From Chamaecyparis obtusa (lineage: Eukaryota; Streptophyta; Pinopsida; Cupressales; Cupressaceae), in NCBI GenBank assembly GCA_027943335.1, contig BSBK01008836.1:124001-188000 (forward strand): a stretch of 64,000 nucleotides of DNA, in the 5' to 3' direction. The notes under the pieces were generated by a model. The model saw only the letters and a list, made by a program, of their open reading frames with translations. It did no database searches and had not been told where the DNA came from. A program made the translations under genes and the position numbers. Shown one piece after another: positions 46,511-57,531 of this stretch (the first letter of the stretch is position 1; every line of letters starts with the position of its first letter).

Positions 46511-47668
46511 TGTTGGAAATATTCAAGACTATCCAGGTTACTAAGAGGGGAGGGGTGAATTAGTAATTTCAAAACTTTTAACAAATTCAGATCTTAACCA
46601 TATTTCAAATAACATTAGATTGATAATCTGACTACATGCATGAGTAACATAAAGAATAAACATTCATAACACTTTGAACATAGAGATTTGGTGACCTAGA
46701 AACCTTCCAAATAGAAATTAAAACTGGGGTGGGGATGATACCCACAAAACTTCAATACTATAGTATAAAGTTTTCCGGTTAAGGCTTACAATGATCACTT
46801 CTGATGATCTGCCCTATTAGGAGCAATAAGGATTGCTAGGTCCACCTTGTTAGAGGATTTACAAACATACAATAAAGTATGCACTTAGTTAAGAGATTTT
46901 ACAAAGACTGTTAAGTCTACCCGGTTAAAGTATTTTAAGCTGATTCACCTGTTAGGATGAAATAGTAGATCTCTTACTTGCAACTGTACTTGCTAATTGA
47001 GATTCTCTAATGTACTAATCACCTTCTGTGATGGATAGATCTTTGCTACTTCTTATACTTTTGTAGCCCTTTGTAATTCGCTTATCTCTTCCTTTCTCTC
47101 TTTTTCATACTTCGCTACTTCACACCTTGGATATGATACAAAACATTGTTTATATATCAATCCAAAACAATTACAAAATAATTACAAAGTCGGCTCTTAA
47201 ACAAGCTAACACAAATATTACTGAGTCAGCCCAAATATAGTTACTTAGTTATTGCAAACTAACTCGGTGACTTTCTGATACTCGGAATCCACTGTGTTAC
47301 TCATCATCATCATGCTCTCGGTAGAAGTGGAGGCTTGGTCCATACTAACCACTCAGTTGTAGTTTCAAACTCGGTATATATTGGAGACTCGGTAGATATA
47401 GTGTCACTCGGTAGAAACCGAATTCCCTATTTACCATGCTGGCACTCGGTAAACACTGCTCATTTCATCACTTGATAATGATAACTTAGTAAGCACTATG
47501 AATCTCAGTCTGTTCGGTAAACATTGTTCTGTCTGCTCGGTAAACACTGTCCTGTCTACTCGGTAAACACTGTCCTGTCTGCTCGGTAAACACTATCCTA
47601 TCTGCTCGGTAAACACATAGAGTCTAAATAAGTGTTGTCACTAATGACAAACATACTTAATGCCAACA
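46511..47668 (-). repeat. N3 3' LTR
   Basis: 1158 bp. Many CTCGGTA motifs are scattered through 47240-47620, and there is a 23-bp tandem array near the right edge. A minus-strand TATA-like TATATAAA lies at 47149-47156. Confidence 0.94.
47513..47627. repeat. 23-bp tandem array in N3 LTR (5 copies)
   Basis: Copies start at 47513, 47536, 47559, 47582 and 47605, exactly 23 bp apart, each beginning CTCGGTAAACACTGT or a close variant. The same five-copy array is in the other LTR at 53939, so it existed before insertion. Confidence 0.9.
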
Positions 47669-47680
47669 ATCTCCCCCTTT
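47669..47680 (-). promoter_or_regulatory. N3 polypurine tract
   Basis: Minus-strand AAAGGGGGAGAT directly before the 3' LTR. It is the same sequence as in N2. Confidence 0.85.
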
Positions 47681-47921
47681 AGCATTAGTGACAAAACACT
47701 TATATACACAATCATGCTGATACTGAAAATTTATCTTTGTCATACTACTGTATATACATTTCATGTCTCCCTCATACAGTATATATACAAATATATTATT
47801 TTACCTCATACTCATATTTCCTATTTCTCTCATATACTTTCTCCCCCTTTCATATCTCATATATCTTATATACTTTCTCCCCCTTTTTGACAATAATGCC
47901 AAAGGTGTATATACAAATATT

Positions 47922-50900
47922 TTACATGGAGATACCAAAATGTGAGAGAAAATCAGAATGTACCTTTCTAATTAGTGCTAGAGTTCTATCCCAATTCTCT
48001 TGCAGAATCTTGCATGTATGGAGTGCAACTTGGACTTCTGCAGAGAGTTCAATCATGTGATCTACAATTGAAAACTGATTGTCATGGATCAATGTTTTTG
48101 AGTATGCAATATGCTTCTGCATTGTATCCATGATGGGAAGGATCATGTTTTTAATATCTATTAATGTTGATCTGATCCTTGCATCTTCTTTCAATAACTC
48201 TGACTGCTTATCAGATAGGAATCTGATTGTCATATGATGTGCAGAGCTTGAACTAGGTTCAAGTTGCAACTTTTGTGCACTGATCTTCAGATCCTCATTA
48301 ATCTTATTTATTTTGTCTTTAATCTCCTTTGAGAACTCAACAACATTACATACTTTGACAAAAAATGATGTTACCTTGGAATAGGAGGACTCAATGCTAG
48401 TCAAAACTGAAGATAACCCTGCCTGATTGATAGCTATTTGCTGAGCAATGTGCTCAAGCACTTTATTTTCAAACTTCTTCTCAGCCTTCTCAAGCAACTT
48501 ATCTGATCCAGAGGAATCCTCATTGAACTTGTTTACTGCCTCTGCCAACTGCAACAAAATGTGTTGAGAGGAATCAACTTCAACACCTATTATTTCTGCC
48601 AAAATGTTCTTGGCATCCTCAATGATCTTATATTCCTTATCTCTTTCTTCTTTTAGTTTCTTCTACTTTTCTTTCTTCTAGAGGAGTTCACCAACTATTT
48701 GCATTTGGTCTGCTGTGAGGTTTGCAAAATCTAATTGGGGAATTTCTATCTCCTCATCTAAATCTATATCTTCTACTACACTCTTACTCAAAAATATTTT
48801 ACTCGATTGAGTCTTTATACTTATTGCCTTTGTAGTAGAAATTATTGTAGACACAGTAGGACTTGTAGTGAAAACTGATAAAATTCTGACTGATGGGATG
48901 CTAACTATAATACTTGATAAATAAAAAACTAAAGTATTTACAACTGTAGAATCTGAAGTGCTTACTATTGAAAAACTCAAAATTGAAGAAGGTACTAAAG
49001 ACTGCAACTCGGTGGAAGAAGGAGGCTGAAGCTTGGTGGATGAAGTGGTAGCCACTTCTGTCATTGATACATTGAGCTGTGCTAGTGATGATTGGACATT
49101 TGATGTATCTGAGGGAGTTGTCACAATCACACTTGAAGTTTTCTTCGAGCTAGATGTAGTAATTTTTATTGGAGAGTGAGGAAGTGAGGCAATCACCTCT
49201 GCAGCTATCCAAACTGGATCATCTTCCTCAACATTCTTCTTAGCTTCCTCAGTAACTTCTTCCTCTGCTTCTTCTACCTCAACATTATCAATCTAAATTG
49301 CTTCTTCTTCTTCTTCATCACTGTCATCTTCAATATCTTTTATTATCACAGTTTCAGTATTCGGTTTGTGAAGATGATAGATGTTTTTCCAAGTAAAATT
49401 TGCACTCTTCACAACTAACTCTATATCTTTGATCAAAATCAAACAACCGTTGAATTATAGTGTCATCTTGTGCTCATTTTCTATCAATGCCTTATTTATT
49501 TCATCAATTTTCAAACTTGGCATCAACTGTCTTAAGGTTTGAGCATATATGTCCTTGACAGTTTGTCTTGCATTGGACCATTTCAACTTGACTTTATCCA
49601 ATAGAACACCTAGAATTTGAGAAGCCATATCATCAGGTGAGTACTTCCATTTTCCCATTTTCTCAATAACAACATCTTCAATTTCCTGCTGCTCTGCCTC
49701 TGATCTAATTTCATATTTGAGAGATTTGAAATTTGAAATTCCAGATCCTTCTCTCAAATCCTTAATCTTTTGTTCAAATGAGGGAGGAGGCCTTTTGAGT
49801 ACTATATCATTTTTGACTTTACCTGCCTTGCCCCTTGATCTTTTCCTTGTGAATACTGTAGTGGATTGCTCAGGTTCCTTGGTGATAGTTACCTTTCCTT
49901 TCTTCTTTACAGGCACTTATTCTTCTTTACTCTCATCCTTTTCTTCTTCTTCTACAATATCCTCTCCTTTGCCCTCGGTTAACATTAGAGGTGTGCTAGA
50001 TTGCATCTTGGCCATCCTCTTTCTGCCTTTGTTAACCGCCCGTGGAAGTTTTATGCTTAGCTCAATTCTTACCTTAGCTTCATCATATGTTCCAAAGTAT
50101 GGAGCCTTTGGATCAACAGGTTGATTTACTAGGGCTTCAATTATATCCTTTGTTTCATCAATGTTTACCTCATAAGGAGGAGGTTTCGCACATACAATCC
50201 TAGGCCTTACTGCCTGAATGTATACTCTATCACAATCAACCATGAAAAAAACATCATCTTTATAATCTTCCACTGGCTTTAGTGGAATCCAGAATCTGTT
50301 ATTCATCTTTTCTTTAAAAGATTCAAAATAGTTATCCATTATGCTTACAAAATTTTCACCCATTTCTGCAATATACTCATTTATCTAATAAAGAACAGGC
50401 ACATCCTTTCTCCATTTTACCGTGCCTTTTGATGGGAAAAACTTTTAAGCATAGAAAAATAAACAAACCAACAGTGAGCCAAACTTACATGGATTGTTCT
50501 TTGAGGTTTGGATGCTCTCCATATTCTTGTTGAACTGTTTCAACAATAAATCTGCTAGGTCAAATGACAGATTGTTCTTCACAATTTTATAAGCTAGGTC
50601 AACTGCTTCACATGGAACACTATTCTGCTGACTTGAACTGTATATCTTGTGAGCTATGACATATGTGCCAAATTTTAGTTCTACATCGGTAATACTGTTT
50701 ATTCTCATACCTCTACCATCCCATTCGGCTAGGGTTTTCTTTTCCAACTCTACCTGACCTAGGGTTTTTGTAGATTTAGCCTTGGCAAGCATGGGAAGAC
50801 CAGTGATTCGGTGAATCATCTTCTTTTTTATTTCCACTAGTTGCTCAAGCCAAATTTTACCTTCATGCACTCAGCTTAGGATATATCTAATCCATTTTAT

Positions 50901-51218
50901 CTGGAAACTCCGAGGCAAGTGGGTGATATGTGTCAAACCCTTATCTTCCAAATGTTTATGTTCCGGTTTGAGAACACCATCAACACATAGTTCATCATGA
51001 ACAACATCTATCTCTAGGGTTCCAAGATCTTGAATTGTACCTTTAAAATGACTGTGAATGTCATTTACAAGAAGTACCTTTGGAGGAATTTGAGATTGAG
51101 CTCCACTCGAATCTAGGGTTTCTGCAATCGCGGGCACGAGTTTGAAATCCGACGCTTTCCATTCTCCTTGAACTAACATTTCTGAACCTTTCTTTACTTT
51201 GGTGCTGGATGATGCCAT
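47922..51218 (-). pseudogene. N3 ORF2: large protein of unknown function
   Basis: The likely start ATG (51216-51218) gives MASSSTKVKKGSEMLVQGEW. The open frame actually extends up to 51353. From there to 47922 all six ORF pieces lie in a single frame, so about 1100 codons are broken only by a few stops (for example TGA at 50871-50873, TAA at 49917-49919) and no frameshift. Regions: globular N-terminus (VNDIHSHFKGTIQDLG, KWIRYILS, MIHRITGLPML, AVDLAYKIVKNNLSF, CKFGSLLVCLFFYA, KAPYFGTYDEAKVRIEL); a basic linker (FTRKRSRGKAGKVK); a Ser/Thr-rich stretch (48678-49196); and a helical, possibly coiled-coil C-terminus (LLQLAEAVNKFNEDSSG). There is no polymerase, integrase or protease motif. The N-terminal half is homologous to N2 ORF2. 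Confidence 0.72.
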
Positions 51219-51819
51219 GCTAGCTCGGTAAAAAAAGAAAAATTCTTTGAAGAAATTTCTGCTGCAAAATTTTGCTTCGAATTGCTTGATCGCACTAGAA
51301 ATTTCTCTGCTCAATATGCTGATATTCGCAATGAAGAATGAACTCGATTTCATGTTTTTTAAAAAAAAATTGTCATTAATGCTCTGTAGGAATTAGGGTA
51401 TTGAATTCGACAGACTGTCATCCACTATGCATTAAATGCTCGGTGAAGATTCTGCAACTCGGAGAACATACAAATTCATACTGCTCCAACCTTACTCGGT
51501 AACCAAATGAAATTAGGTTACTCCCAACCTTGCTTGGTGGTAACTGATACCGACCTTCTTGTGATCCTACTATATCTTGCATATTGATTTGGATCTTTCT
51601 TCCTTTCAATTCAGGAACTATTTGGAATATGTCTATGAAGATACAGTTCCAGTTCTTTCTTGGAGACTTAGTTAGAGTTGATAGAGCCACTCTCTTCATG
51701 AGTGACTTCATTACTTGGACTGGTTTTCTTGATAGGTTTAGGAATCCACTATTGTCTCATCTGCTTCCTGATGCTATTTGCTTTTTCTTTCTTTTCATCT
51801 TCAACTTTGCTTAAATTCA

Positions 51820-52871
51820 TGCAGTTTTTAGCTATGACCAAGCTTAGTGCATTTATAACATCTTATGGTAGTATCCCTTTTTCTCAAGTGATGCCTTACA
51901 TAATTCATGCCAATGTGCCCATATTATCCATAGTAATGACATCTACACCAAGTGTTGTAATCCCAACCAACCATTGCTTTCATAATTTGTTCTGCTAGAT
52001 TGGGTGTTTTAGTTCTGCATTCTGATGCCTTATGACCTTGTTTGCTACATTTGTGACATTTGCCTTTAAATCTTGGTTTCTCCTTGCATTCATTTGCTTT
52101 ATGACCATGCTGATTGCAATTGTAGCATTTTCCATTGAATTTTGCTTTTCCATTGTTCCAACAGTTGTTTGAAGTATGACCAATTTTACCATAGTGATTA
52201 CAAGTGGGTTTCTGATTCTTTTGAGTACCTTGTTTGGAGGATTCACCTTCCTCTTTGTATCCAAGTCCTACTTTTCCTTTTTGCTTATGAAGGTTTCATT
52301 CATACACCTAATTCATATCTTCTTGAGATTTCAACATTCTCTCATTGATTTGCCTTTCAGTATCTAGGTCATTCATCAATCTTAAATTGATTTGCTTTTC
52401 AAATCTCAGCTCCTCTCTTATATTTTCATTTTCTAATCTCAGAGTCAAGATTTCTTCATTTGCATTGGAGACTTGATCAATAAGGTTTTCTAGCTAAAGG
52501 GTTTGATTCTAGATTTCATTGTTCTTTCCATCTATTTCATCTTTCATCTTGTTTCTTTGTTCCAAGATTTCAAAAAATCTTGTTGACTGAATTTCCTGTT
52601 CTCTTTTCAATTTTCTTACCTCTTCTTGCAGAGATTCACTCTTTTCTAGAAGTTCTTTGATTGCATTGTTTGCTTCATATAAGCTGCTTGAAGGGAAAAA
52701 GTCATCAATCTTTTCTTCAACATACTGGTGGTCATTAATCTGATTTGCAAGTTCCTTCCTTCTTTTTAGGGATTGGGAAAGATACTCTTTTGCTTCCTTG
52801 AGTTGAGTTATGGCCATTTCCAGATCTAGCTTTTCATTCTCAATTACTTTGTTAAGTCTGAATATCTCCAT
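51820..52871 (-). pseudogene. N3 ORF1: gag-like coiled coil with zinc knuckles
   Basis: ATG at 52871 (MEIFRLNKVIENEKLDLEMA) lies 50 bp after the primer site. A long coiled-coil region follows (LKEAKEYLSQSLKRRKELAN, IKELLEKSESLQEEVRKL), continuing past a stop at 52509. In the same frame come CNHYGKIGHTSNNC, CYNCNQHGHKANEC and CHKCSKQGHKASEC (two intact knuckles, one with the second Cys replaced). Two decayed ones follow (CRCHYYG-stop-YGHIGMNY; CYKCTKLGHS). No capsid fold is recognisable. The downstream ORF at 51418-51711 is probably its continuation after a frameshift. Likely an RNA-binding structural protein. Confidence 0.75.
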
Positions 52872-52920
52872 TGTCCTGAATCTTTTCTCAAGCTATCAAA
52901 CTTTATCCTGAGAACCACAA

Positions 52921-52933
52921 AGCTCTGATACCA
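52921..52933 (-). promoter_or_regulatory. N3 primer binding site
   Basis: Minus-strand TGGTATCAGAGCT, a perfect match to the usual initiator tRNA-Met complement, 2 bp from the 5' LTR. Confidence 0.9.
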
Positions 52934-52935
52934 AT

Positions 52936-54094
52936 TGTTGGAAATATTCAAGACTATCCAGGTTACTAAGAGGGGAGGGGTGAATCAGTAATTTCAAAAC
53001 TTTTAACAAATTCAAATCTTAACCATATTTCAAATAACATTAGATTGATAATCTGACTACATGCATGAGTAACAGAAAGAATAAAACATTCATAACACTT
53101 TGAACATAGAGATTTGGTGACCCAGAAACCTTCCAAATAGAAAGTAAAACTGGGGTGGGGATGATACCCACAAAACTTCAATACTGCAGTATAAAGTTTG
53201 TCGATTAAGGCTTACAATGATCACTTCTGATGATCTGCCCTGTTAGGAGCAATAAGGACTGCTAGGTCCACCTTGATAGAGGATTTACAAACATATAATA
53301 AAGTATGCACTCGGTTAAGAGATTTTACAAAGACTGTTAAGTCTACTTGGTTAAAGGATTTTAAGCTGATTCACCTGTTAGGATGAAATAGTAGATCTCT
53401 TACTTGCAACTGTACTTGCTGATTGAGGTTCTCTGATGTACTGATCACCTTTTGTGATGGATAGATCTTTGTTGCTTCTTATACTGTTGTAGCCCTTTGT
53501 AATTCTCTTATCTCTGCCTTTCTCTCTTTTTCATACTTTGCTACTTCACACCTTGGATATGATACAAAACATTATTTATATATCAATCCAAAACAATTAC
53601 AAAATAATTACAAAGTCGGCTCTTAAACAAGCTAACACAAATATTACTGAGTCAACCCAAATATAGTTACTCGATTACTGCAAACTAACTCGGTGACTTT
53701 CTGATATTTGGCATCCACTGTGTTACTCGGCATCGTCATGCTCTCGGTAGAAGTGGAGGCTCGGTCCATACTAACCACTCGGTTGTAGTTTCGAACTCGG
53801 TATATACTGGAGACTCGGTAGATATAGTGTCACTTGGTAGAAACTGAATTCCCTATTTACCATGCTGGCACTCGGTAAACACTGCTCATTTCATCACTCA
53901 GTAATGATAACTTAGTAAGCACTGCGAATCTCGGTTTGTTCGGTAAACACTGTTCTGTTTGCTCAGTAAACACTGTCCTGTCTGCTCGGTAAACACTATC
54001 CTTTCTGCTCGGTAAACACTATCCTATCTACTTGGTAAACACATAGAGTCTGAATAAGTGTTGTCACTAATGACAAACATACTTAATGCCAACA
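52936..54094 (-). repeat. N3 5' LTR
   Basis: 1159 bp, near match to 46511-47668. It has TATATAAA on the minus strand at 53575-53582 and the 23-bp array at 53939-54053. Confidence 0.94.
53939..54053. repeat. 23-bp tandem array in N3 LTR, second copy
   Basis: Five units starting at 53939, 53962, 53985, 54008 and 54031, each 23 bp. Single-base differences from the left array are mostly C/T or G/A (CTCAG, CTTGG in place of CTCGG). Confidence 0.9.
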
Positions 54095-54769
54095 CTTATC
54101 AGATCATGGAAAATCTTTTCAAGTATAAATGGTATGATATCATCAAGTTATATGTTGAAGCCTCTTTATCCAAATGGGATCAATGTCCTTTCTCTCTTAA
54201 TTGGAACTAGTGGTACAGAGGTTGCTTTGCATCGATTCAATATAACACTCAATTATGTTGTATAACCAAGTGATGCAGAGCACCTTTGCACCCATGACTC
54301 AATTTAAGTGAAAGGAATTGGATCCCATTTAGATAAATAGGCTTTAGAATAGGAAAATGGTATCCTATCATTTCTTCCTAAAAATAATTTCCAAGGTATC
54401 GTATAAGCTCTCTCCTATGATCTATTGGTGTAGAAAACCTAATAGATCATTTAAATTCTTCATTCCAAAAATGAGATAAGTATATTAGGTTCTTCTTAAC
54501 TTCATTTAACCACATAAACTCATCAAAACCTTCTATAATGGATTTTTTTGTTAAAATAAGTGAATTTTATAGTCGCAAAATCCATGCAATAGTCAACCTA
54601 GGGCTCGTTGTATCTTCTTAACCTTGTTGATAGAATTAAAAATATAGTTACCTTCCTATCACCTTCTATTTCAGAACAATATAAGAAAAACTACATTAGA
54701 TATAAATTTCATAGATCCTAGAGCTATAAGAAGCAACCGCGAAGCACAAATAATGATCAAATAAATTAT
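54095..54769. other. Unassigned spacer between N3 and G3
   Basis: About 675 bp beginning with the TSD copy CTTAT of N3. AT-rich, without an ORF, repeat or recognisable element sequence. It continues the sequence left of N3 (46505) and so was joined to it before N3 inserted. Confidence 0.5.
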
Positions 54770-55924
54770 TGTATACACCTAAAAATGGCTTCATTAATTA
54801 ATTAAATATTTATTATTTAATTACTATTGACTTGATAAATTAATTAAATATTTATTATTTAATTAATATTTGTTTTCTCTATTTATTAAGTAAATTATTC
54901 AATTTATTTAATAAATTCACTATAGTCTAATTCTATATCCTAAGTCTTCTAAAAAGTCTATTAAAGTGATTTAATTAAATACACAATCACCTAAATATGA
55001 CTAAATCCCCTAGTCCACTTCATCCACCTAGTCACCTGACACATCACCTTGGCTAAGATAAATAATTATTATTAATTATTTATTCACATTTATCCTCACC
55101 CACACATGTCCTATTCTTAAGGGCTATGTGGCCTCATAGGACTTGGTCTCATGACCACTTGTCCTCTCAACAACCAAGTCAAGAGACATTCCCTATTCCT
55201 AAAGGGCTTCTCAAGCCACCTTTAAGGGTCAAGGGTGACTCATAGGACACTTGTGCAAAGAGTCCTCATGAGGAAAAGGTCTCTCCCTCTTTCTCTCTCT
55301 GGTCTTTGTGAGACACTTGACATGTGTCTTTCCCTTCCACCTTCTTCTCCTCCATGTCAATGTGAGAGGAACATCATCCCTATTCTTTCTCTCACATTCC
55401 AACTACATCCCCCTTTCTCTCAACTCCTTCAAACCAAGTCAATTTTAGCCTTAGGATCTTCCACCATTCATTCTCAACCGTAGGATTCTGCCACCTAGGC
55501 CTAGATCCTCCAAAACTCTATAAAAGGAGCCTCATGTTCCATTTGAAAGCTAATAGGTATTTTTGGAGAACAAGCATCCAAGCAATCAAGCATCCAAGCA
55601 TCCATATTATCATCCCATCATTTGCATTTCATCCACCATATTTGCATAATCAAGTTTTAATTGTGCACTCATTTCATTCAATCTCCACACTTTGGGATCA
55701 TTTTGGGAAAGAGCTTCATTTGGAAATCTGAGAGCTCAACATCTTCAAGAAATCAAAGCTAGGAGGACAATGGAGACAAGCTGCATTTCTAGGTGAAGGT
55801 AAATTGTTAATTTGGTTTCATTTGTTATTGCATTCTTCATTGTAGTTTGCTTATTAGTTAGATTTATTAACCATTTTATTAGTTAATTCATCATTTAGAA
55901 TAGTATCCAACTAATTTGCATACA
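54770..55924 (+). repeat. Putative G3 5' LTR
   Basis: Boundaries are inferred from TGTATACACC at the start and GCATACA at the end (short inverted TGTAT/ATACA), with a plausible primer site 4 bp downstream and a TATA box inside. No second copy is available in the window, so this is a prediction. The first 150 bp are very AT-rich with a repeated TTAATTAAATATTTATTATT unit at about 54796 and 54837. Confidence 0.62.
55519..55525 (+). promoter_or_regulatory. TATA box of G3 LTR
   Basis: TATAAAA in the context ACTCTATAAAAGGAGCC. Transcription would start about 30 bp downstream, inside the LTR, dividing it into U3 and R. Confidence 0.65.
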
Positions 55925-55928
55925 TTTT

Positions 55929-55948
55929 TGGTGCTAGAAGGAGGGCCC
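55929..55948 (+). promoter_or_regulatory. Putative G3 primer binding site
   Basis: TGGTGCTAGAAGGAGGGCCC begins with TGG, the complement of the tRNA CCA end, and differs clearly from the initiator-Met site used by all the other elements here. I cannot name the matching tRNA. Confidence 0.5.
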
Positions 55949-56010
55949 ATCTAGGCTTTTCACTTTCAATTTTTAGTTTTCCGTGTGCAGGTTTTTTTAC
56001 AGGTTCTTTC

Positions 56011-56274
56011 TGCGCATTCATCCACGATTCCTGCGCATCTGTTCATTTTTGTTGCGCATCCATTCTCTGGCATAAAATTTTCATTTGTTTTCCTCTTTGT
56101 TAAAATTTCTGCGCATTTGTCCACTGTTCCTGCGCATTTATTCATTTTTTTTTGTGCATACATAGTAACTGCGCATACATTCCACCAGGCTGCGCATTCA
56201 TTAAACTGTCTCGCGCATACATACATACTTACTGCACATATATCACACTGTTCTGCGCATTTATTAGTTTCTGT
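56011..56274. repeat. TGCGCAT array 1, 21-bp period
   Basis: TGCGCAT or a one-base variant begins at 56011, 56032, 56053, 56110, 56131, 56153, 56170, 56191, 56212, 56233 and 56254. Eight are exact. Most intervals are 21 bp; the spacer bases vary freely apart from T/C richness. TGCGCA is its own reverse complement. Confidence 0.9.
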
Positions 56275-57378
56275 AGCAAAATTCAATTTTCTGTTAGATT
56301 TGTTTTTAGCTAACATTTTGACGAGTGTCTGTTCGTTCTAGTAGTTTTTTTAGGCTGTTTTGCAGGACGTAATTTTTGAAGACCCCATTGCTAAAAACAT
56401 TTTTCTAACAATTTGATTTGCAGATTGCCATGGGGTTTGCAAAAATAGACTATAATCTCGTTTGGGCTTAAAATACGACATGTTTTTGCTTTGTGTGTTT
56501 TCCTTAGCATAGATTCACGTGTCTATTGTGTTTTGCTTAATAGCATAATTGTAATCCCAAAATTATAACAATGTATCCTCTCCCCTCGCCATTCATGGAT
56601 CTTGGGTGTAAGAGAAATTGTTATAATTTTTAGAGGGCGATCTTTGGTGGGAAAAGAGGTACTCACCCCAAGGAACAACCCAACCGGTAACAGGCTAAAG
56701 CCAAGCCCTTCCAAACCGGTATATAAAAAATGCTAGTGTGATTAGTCTCACATTAGACAGGTGTGAATTCGTTGTGGCAACCAAAATCTCCTCCAGTACC
56801 CCAGTGGTGCTTTAAAGTCCTACTTAGTAGAGGTGAAAGCCTTGCTTTGAAAGGATTGGGAGAGCCCCCTTAATTGGGAAAATGACTTGATCACAACCAC
56901 CTAAACATATGTCCTTATTAACAACTTTTGTTTAGTGGCCAAAAACCTTCTATCTGCTGGCTCAAGGAGTCACCCAAGCTCGTGAAGACACCCCACATTA
57001 CTCACGATTCATAGTAGAGATAGCAGTTCTTTGGGAAGTAATGACCCATTGAATTCGGAACTTGGTGTGCCTGAGAAGTGAGTGCACTGTAAGGAGGAGC
57101 CCGTGCCTCCAAGTTCCTAGGCTGTCCGCTATGGATTTGTGTGGCTGGATTTTATTATCCTAGTGGGGATTCAGCAGATATCATCATTGCCAACCTTAGG
57201 ATTGTAAGCATGTTTGTGCATTCATACTAGATTAAATTAGATCAAAATCATCTTTGTCTTGCATGTGTGTGTTTATGCATTTTTACTTTTCCAAAAACTA
57301 GAAAACATCAGAAAAACTAAAACAAAAAAAAAAATTCCCTATCATCAAAATAGCAAAATCATCAAAAATTTGACAACC

Positions 57379-57531
57379 TGCGCATACATTCAAAATTTCT
57401 GCGCATACGATTTAAGTTACTGCGCATTTGAATTTATCAGTGCACATCTGTCAAAATTTGCTACGCATTTGTTTCATTTTACTGCGCATATATTACACTG
57501 TCCTGCGCATTTGTTGCTGCGCATTTACAAC
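57379..57531. repeat. TGCGCAT array 2, 21-bp period
   Basis: Copies at 57379, 57400, 57421, 57441, 57462, 57483, 57504 and 57518, six exact. Intervals are 21, 21, 20, 21, 21, 21 and 14 bp. Variants are TGCACAT and TACGCAT. It lies in the same leader as array 1. Confidence 0.9.

Larger units (their letters stand above)
46511..54094 (-). mobile_element. N3: large LTR element without pol
   Basis: Perfect TSD CTTAT (46506-46510 and 54095-54099). LTRs 46511-47668 and 52936-54094 (TGTTGGAAATATT to AATGCCAACA on the plus strand). Primer site TGGTATCAGAGCT on the minus strand at 52921-52933 and polypurine tract AAAGGGGGAGAT at 47669-47680 fix the orientation as minus. The 5.3-kb interior encodes a coiled-coil, multi-zinc-knuckle ORF1 and a long ORF2 homologous to that of N2, with no RT, integrase or protease. 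LTR lengths differ by only 1 bp, suggesting it is among the younger insertions here. Confidence 0.95.

Noticed and set aside
47513..47627. CRISPR-like array of regularly spaced repeats
   Set aside because: The whole 23-bp unit repeats without unique spacers, it lies in a plant LTR, and the same array is in the partner LTR.
47660..48060. Plus-strand ORFs rich in Ile, Tyr, Ser and Phe near the N3 3' LTR
   Set aside because: They run antisense to the N3 polypurine tract and ORF2 end in AT-rich sequence; composition alone explains them.
49717..50124. Plus-strand 135-aa ORF rich in Ser, Leu and Phe
   Set aside because: Antisense of the acidic and basic part of N3 ORF2; no domain.
54095..54769. 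Host gene exon
   Set aside because: No open frame of useful length, no splice-site pattern with coding potential and no recognisable protein.
55966..56341. Overlapping ORFs on both strands through TGCGCAT array 1, with Cys-Ala or Ala-His every seven residues
   Set aside because: The heptad pattern follows from the 21-bp spacing of a palindromic motif. There is no start context, no conservation between repeats outside the motif, and both strands are equally open.
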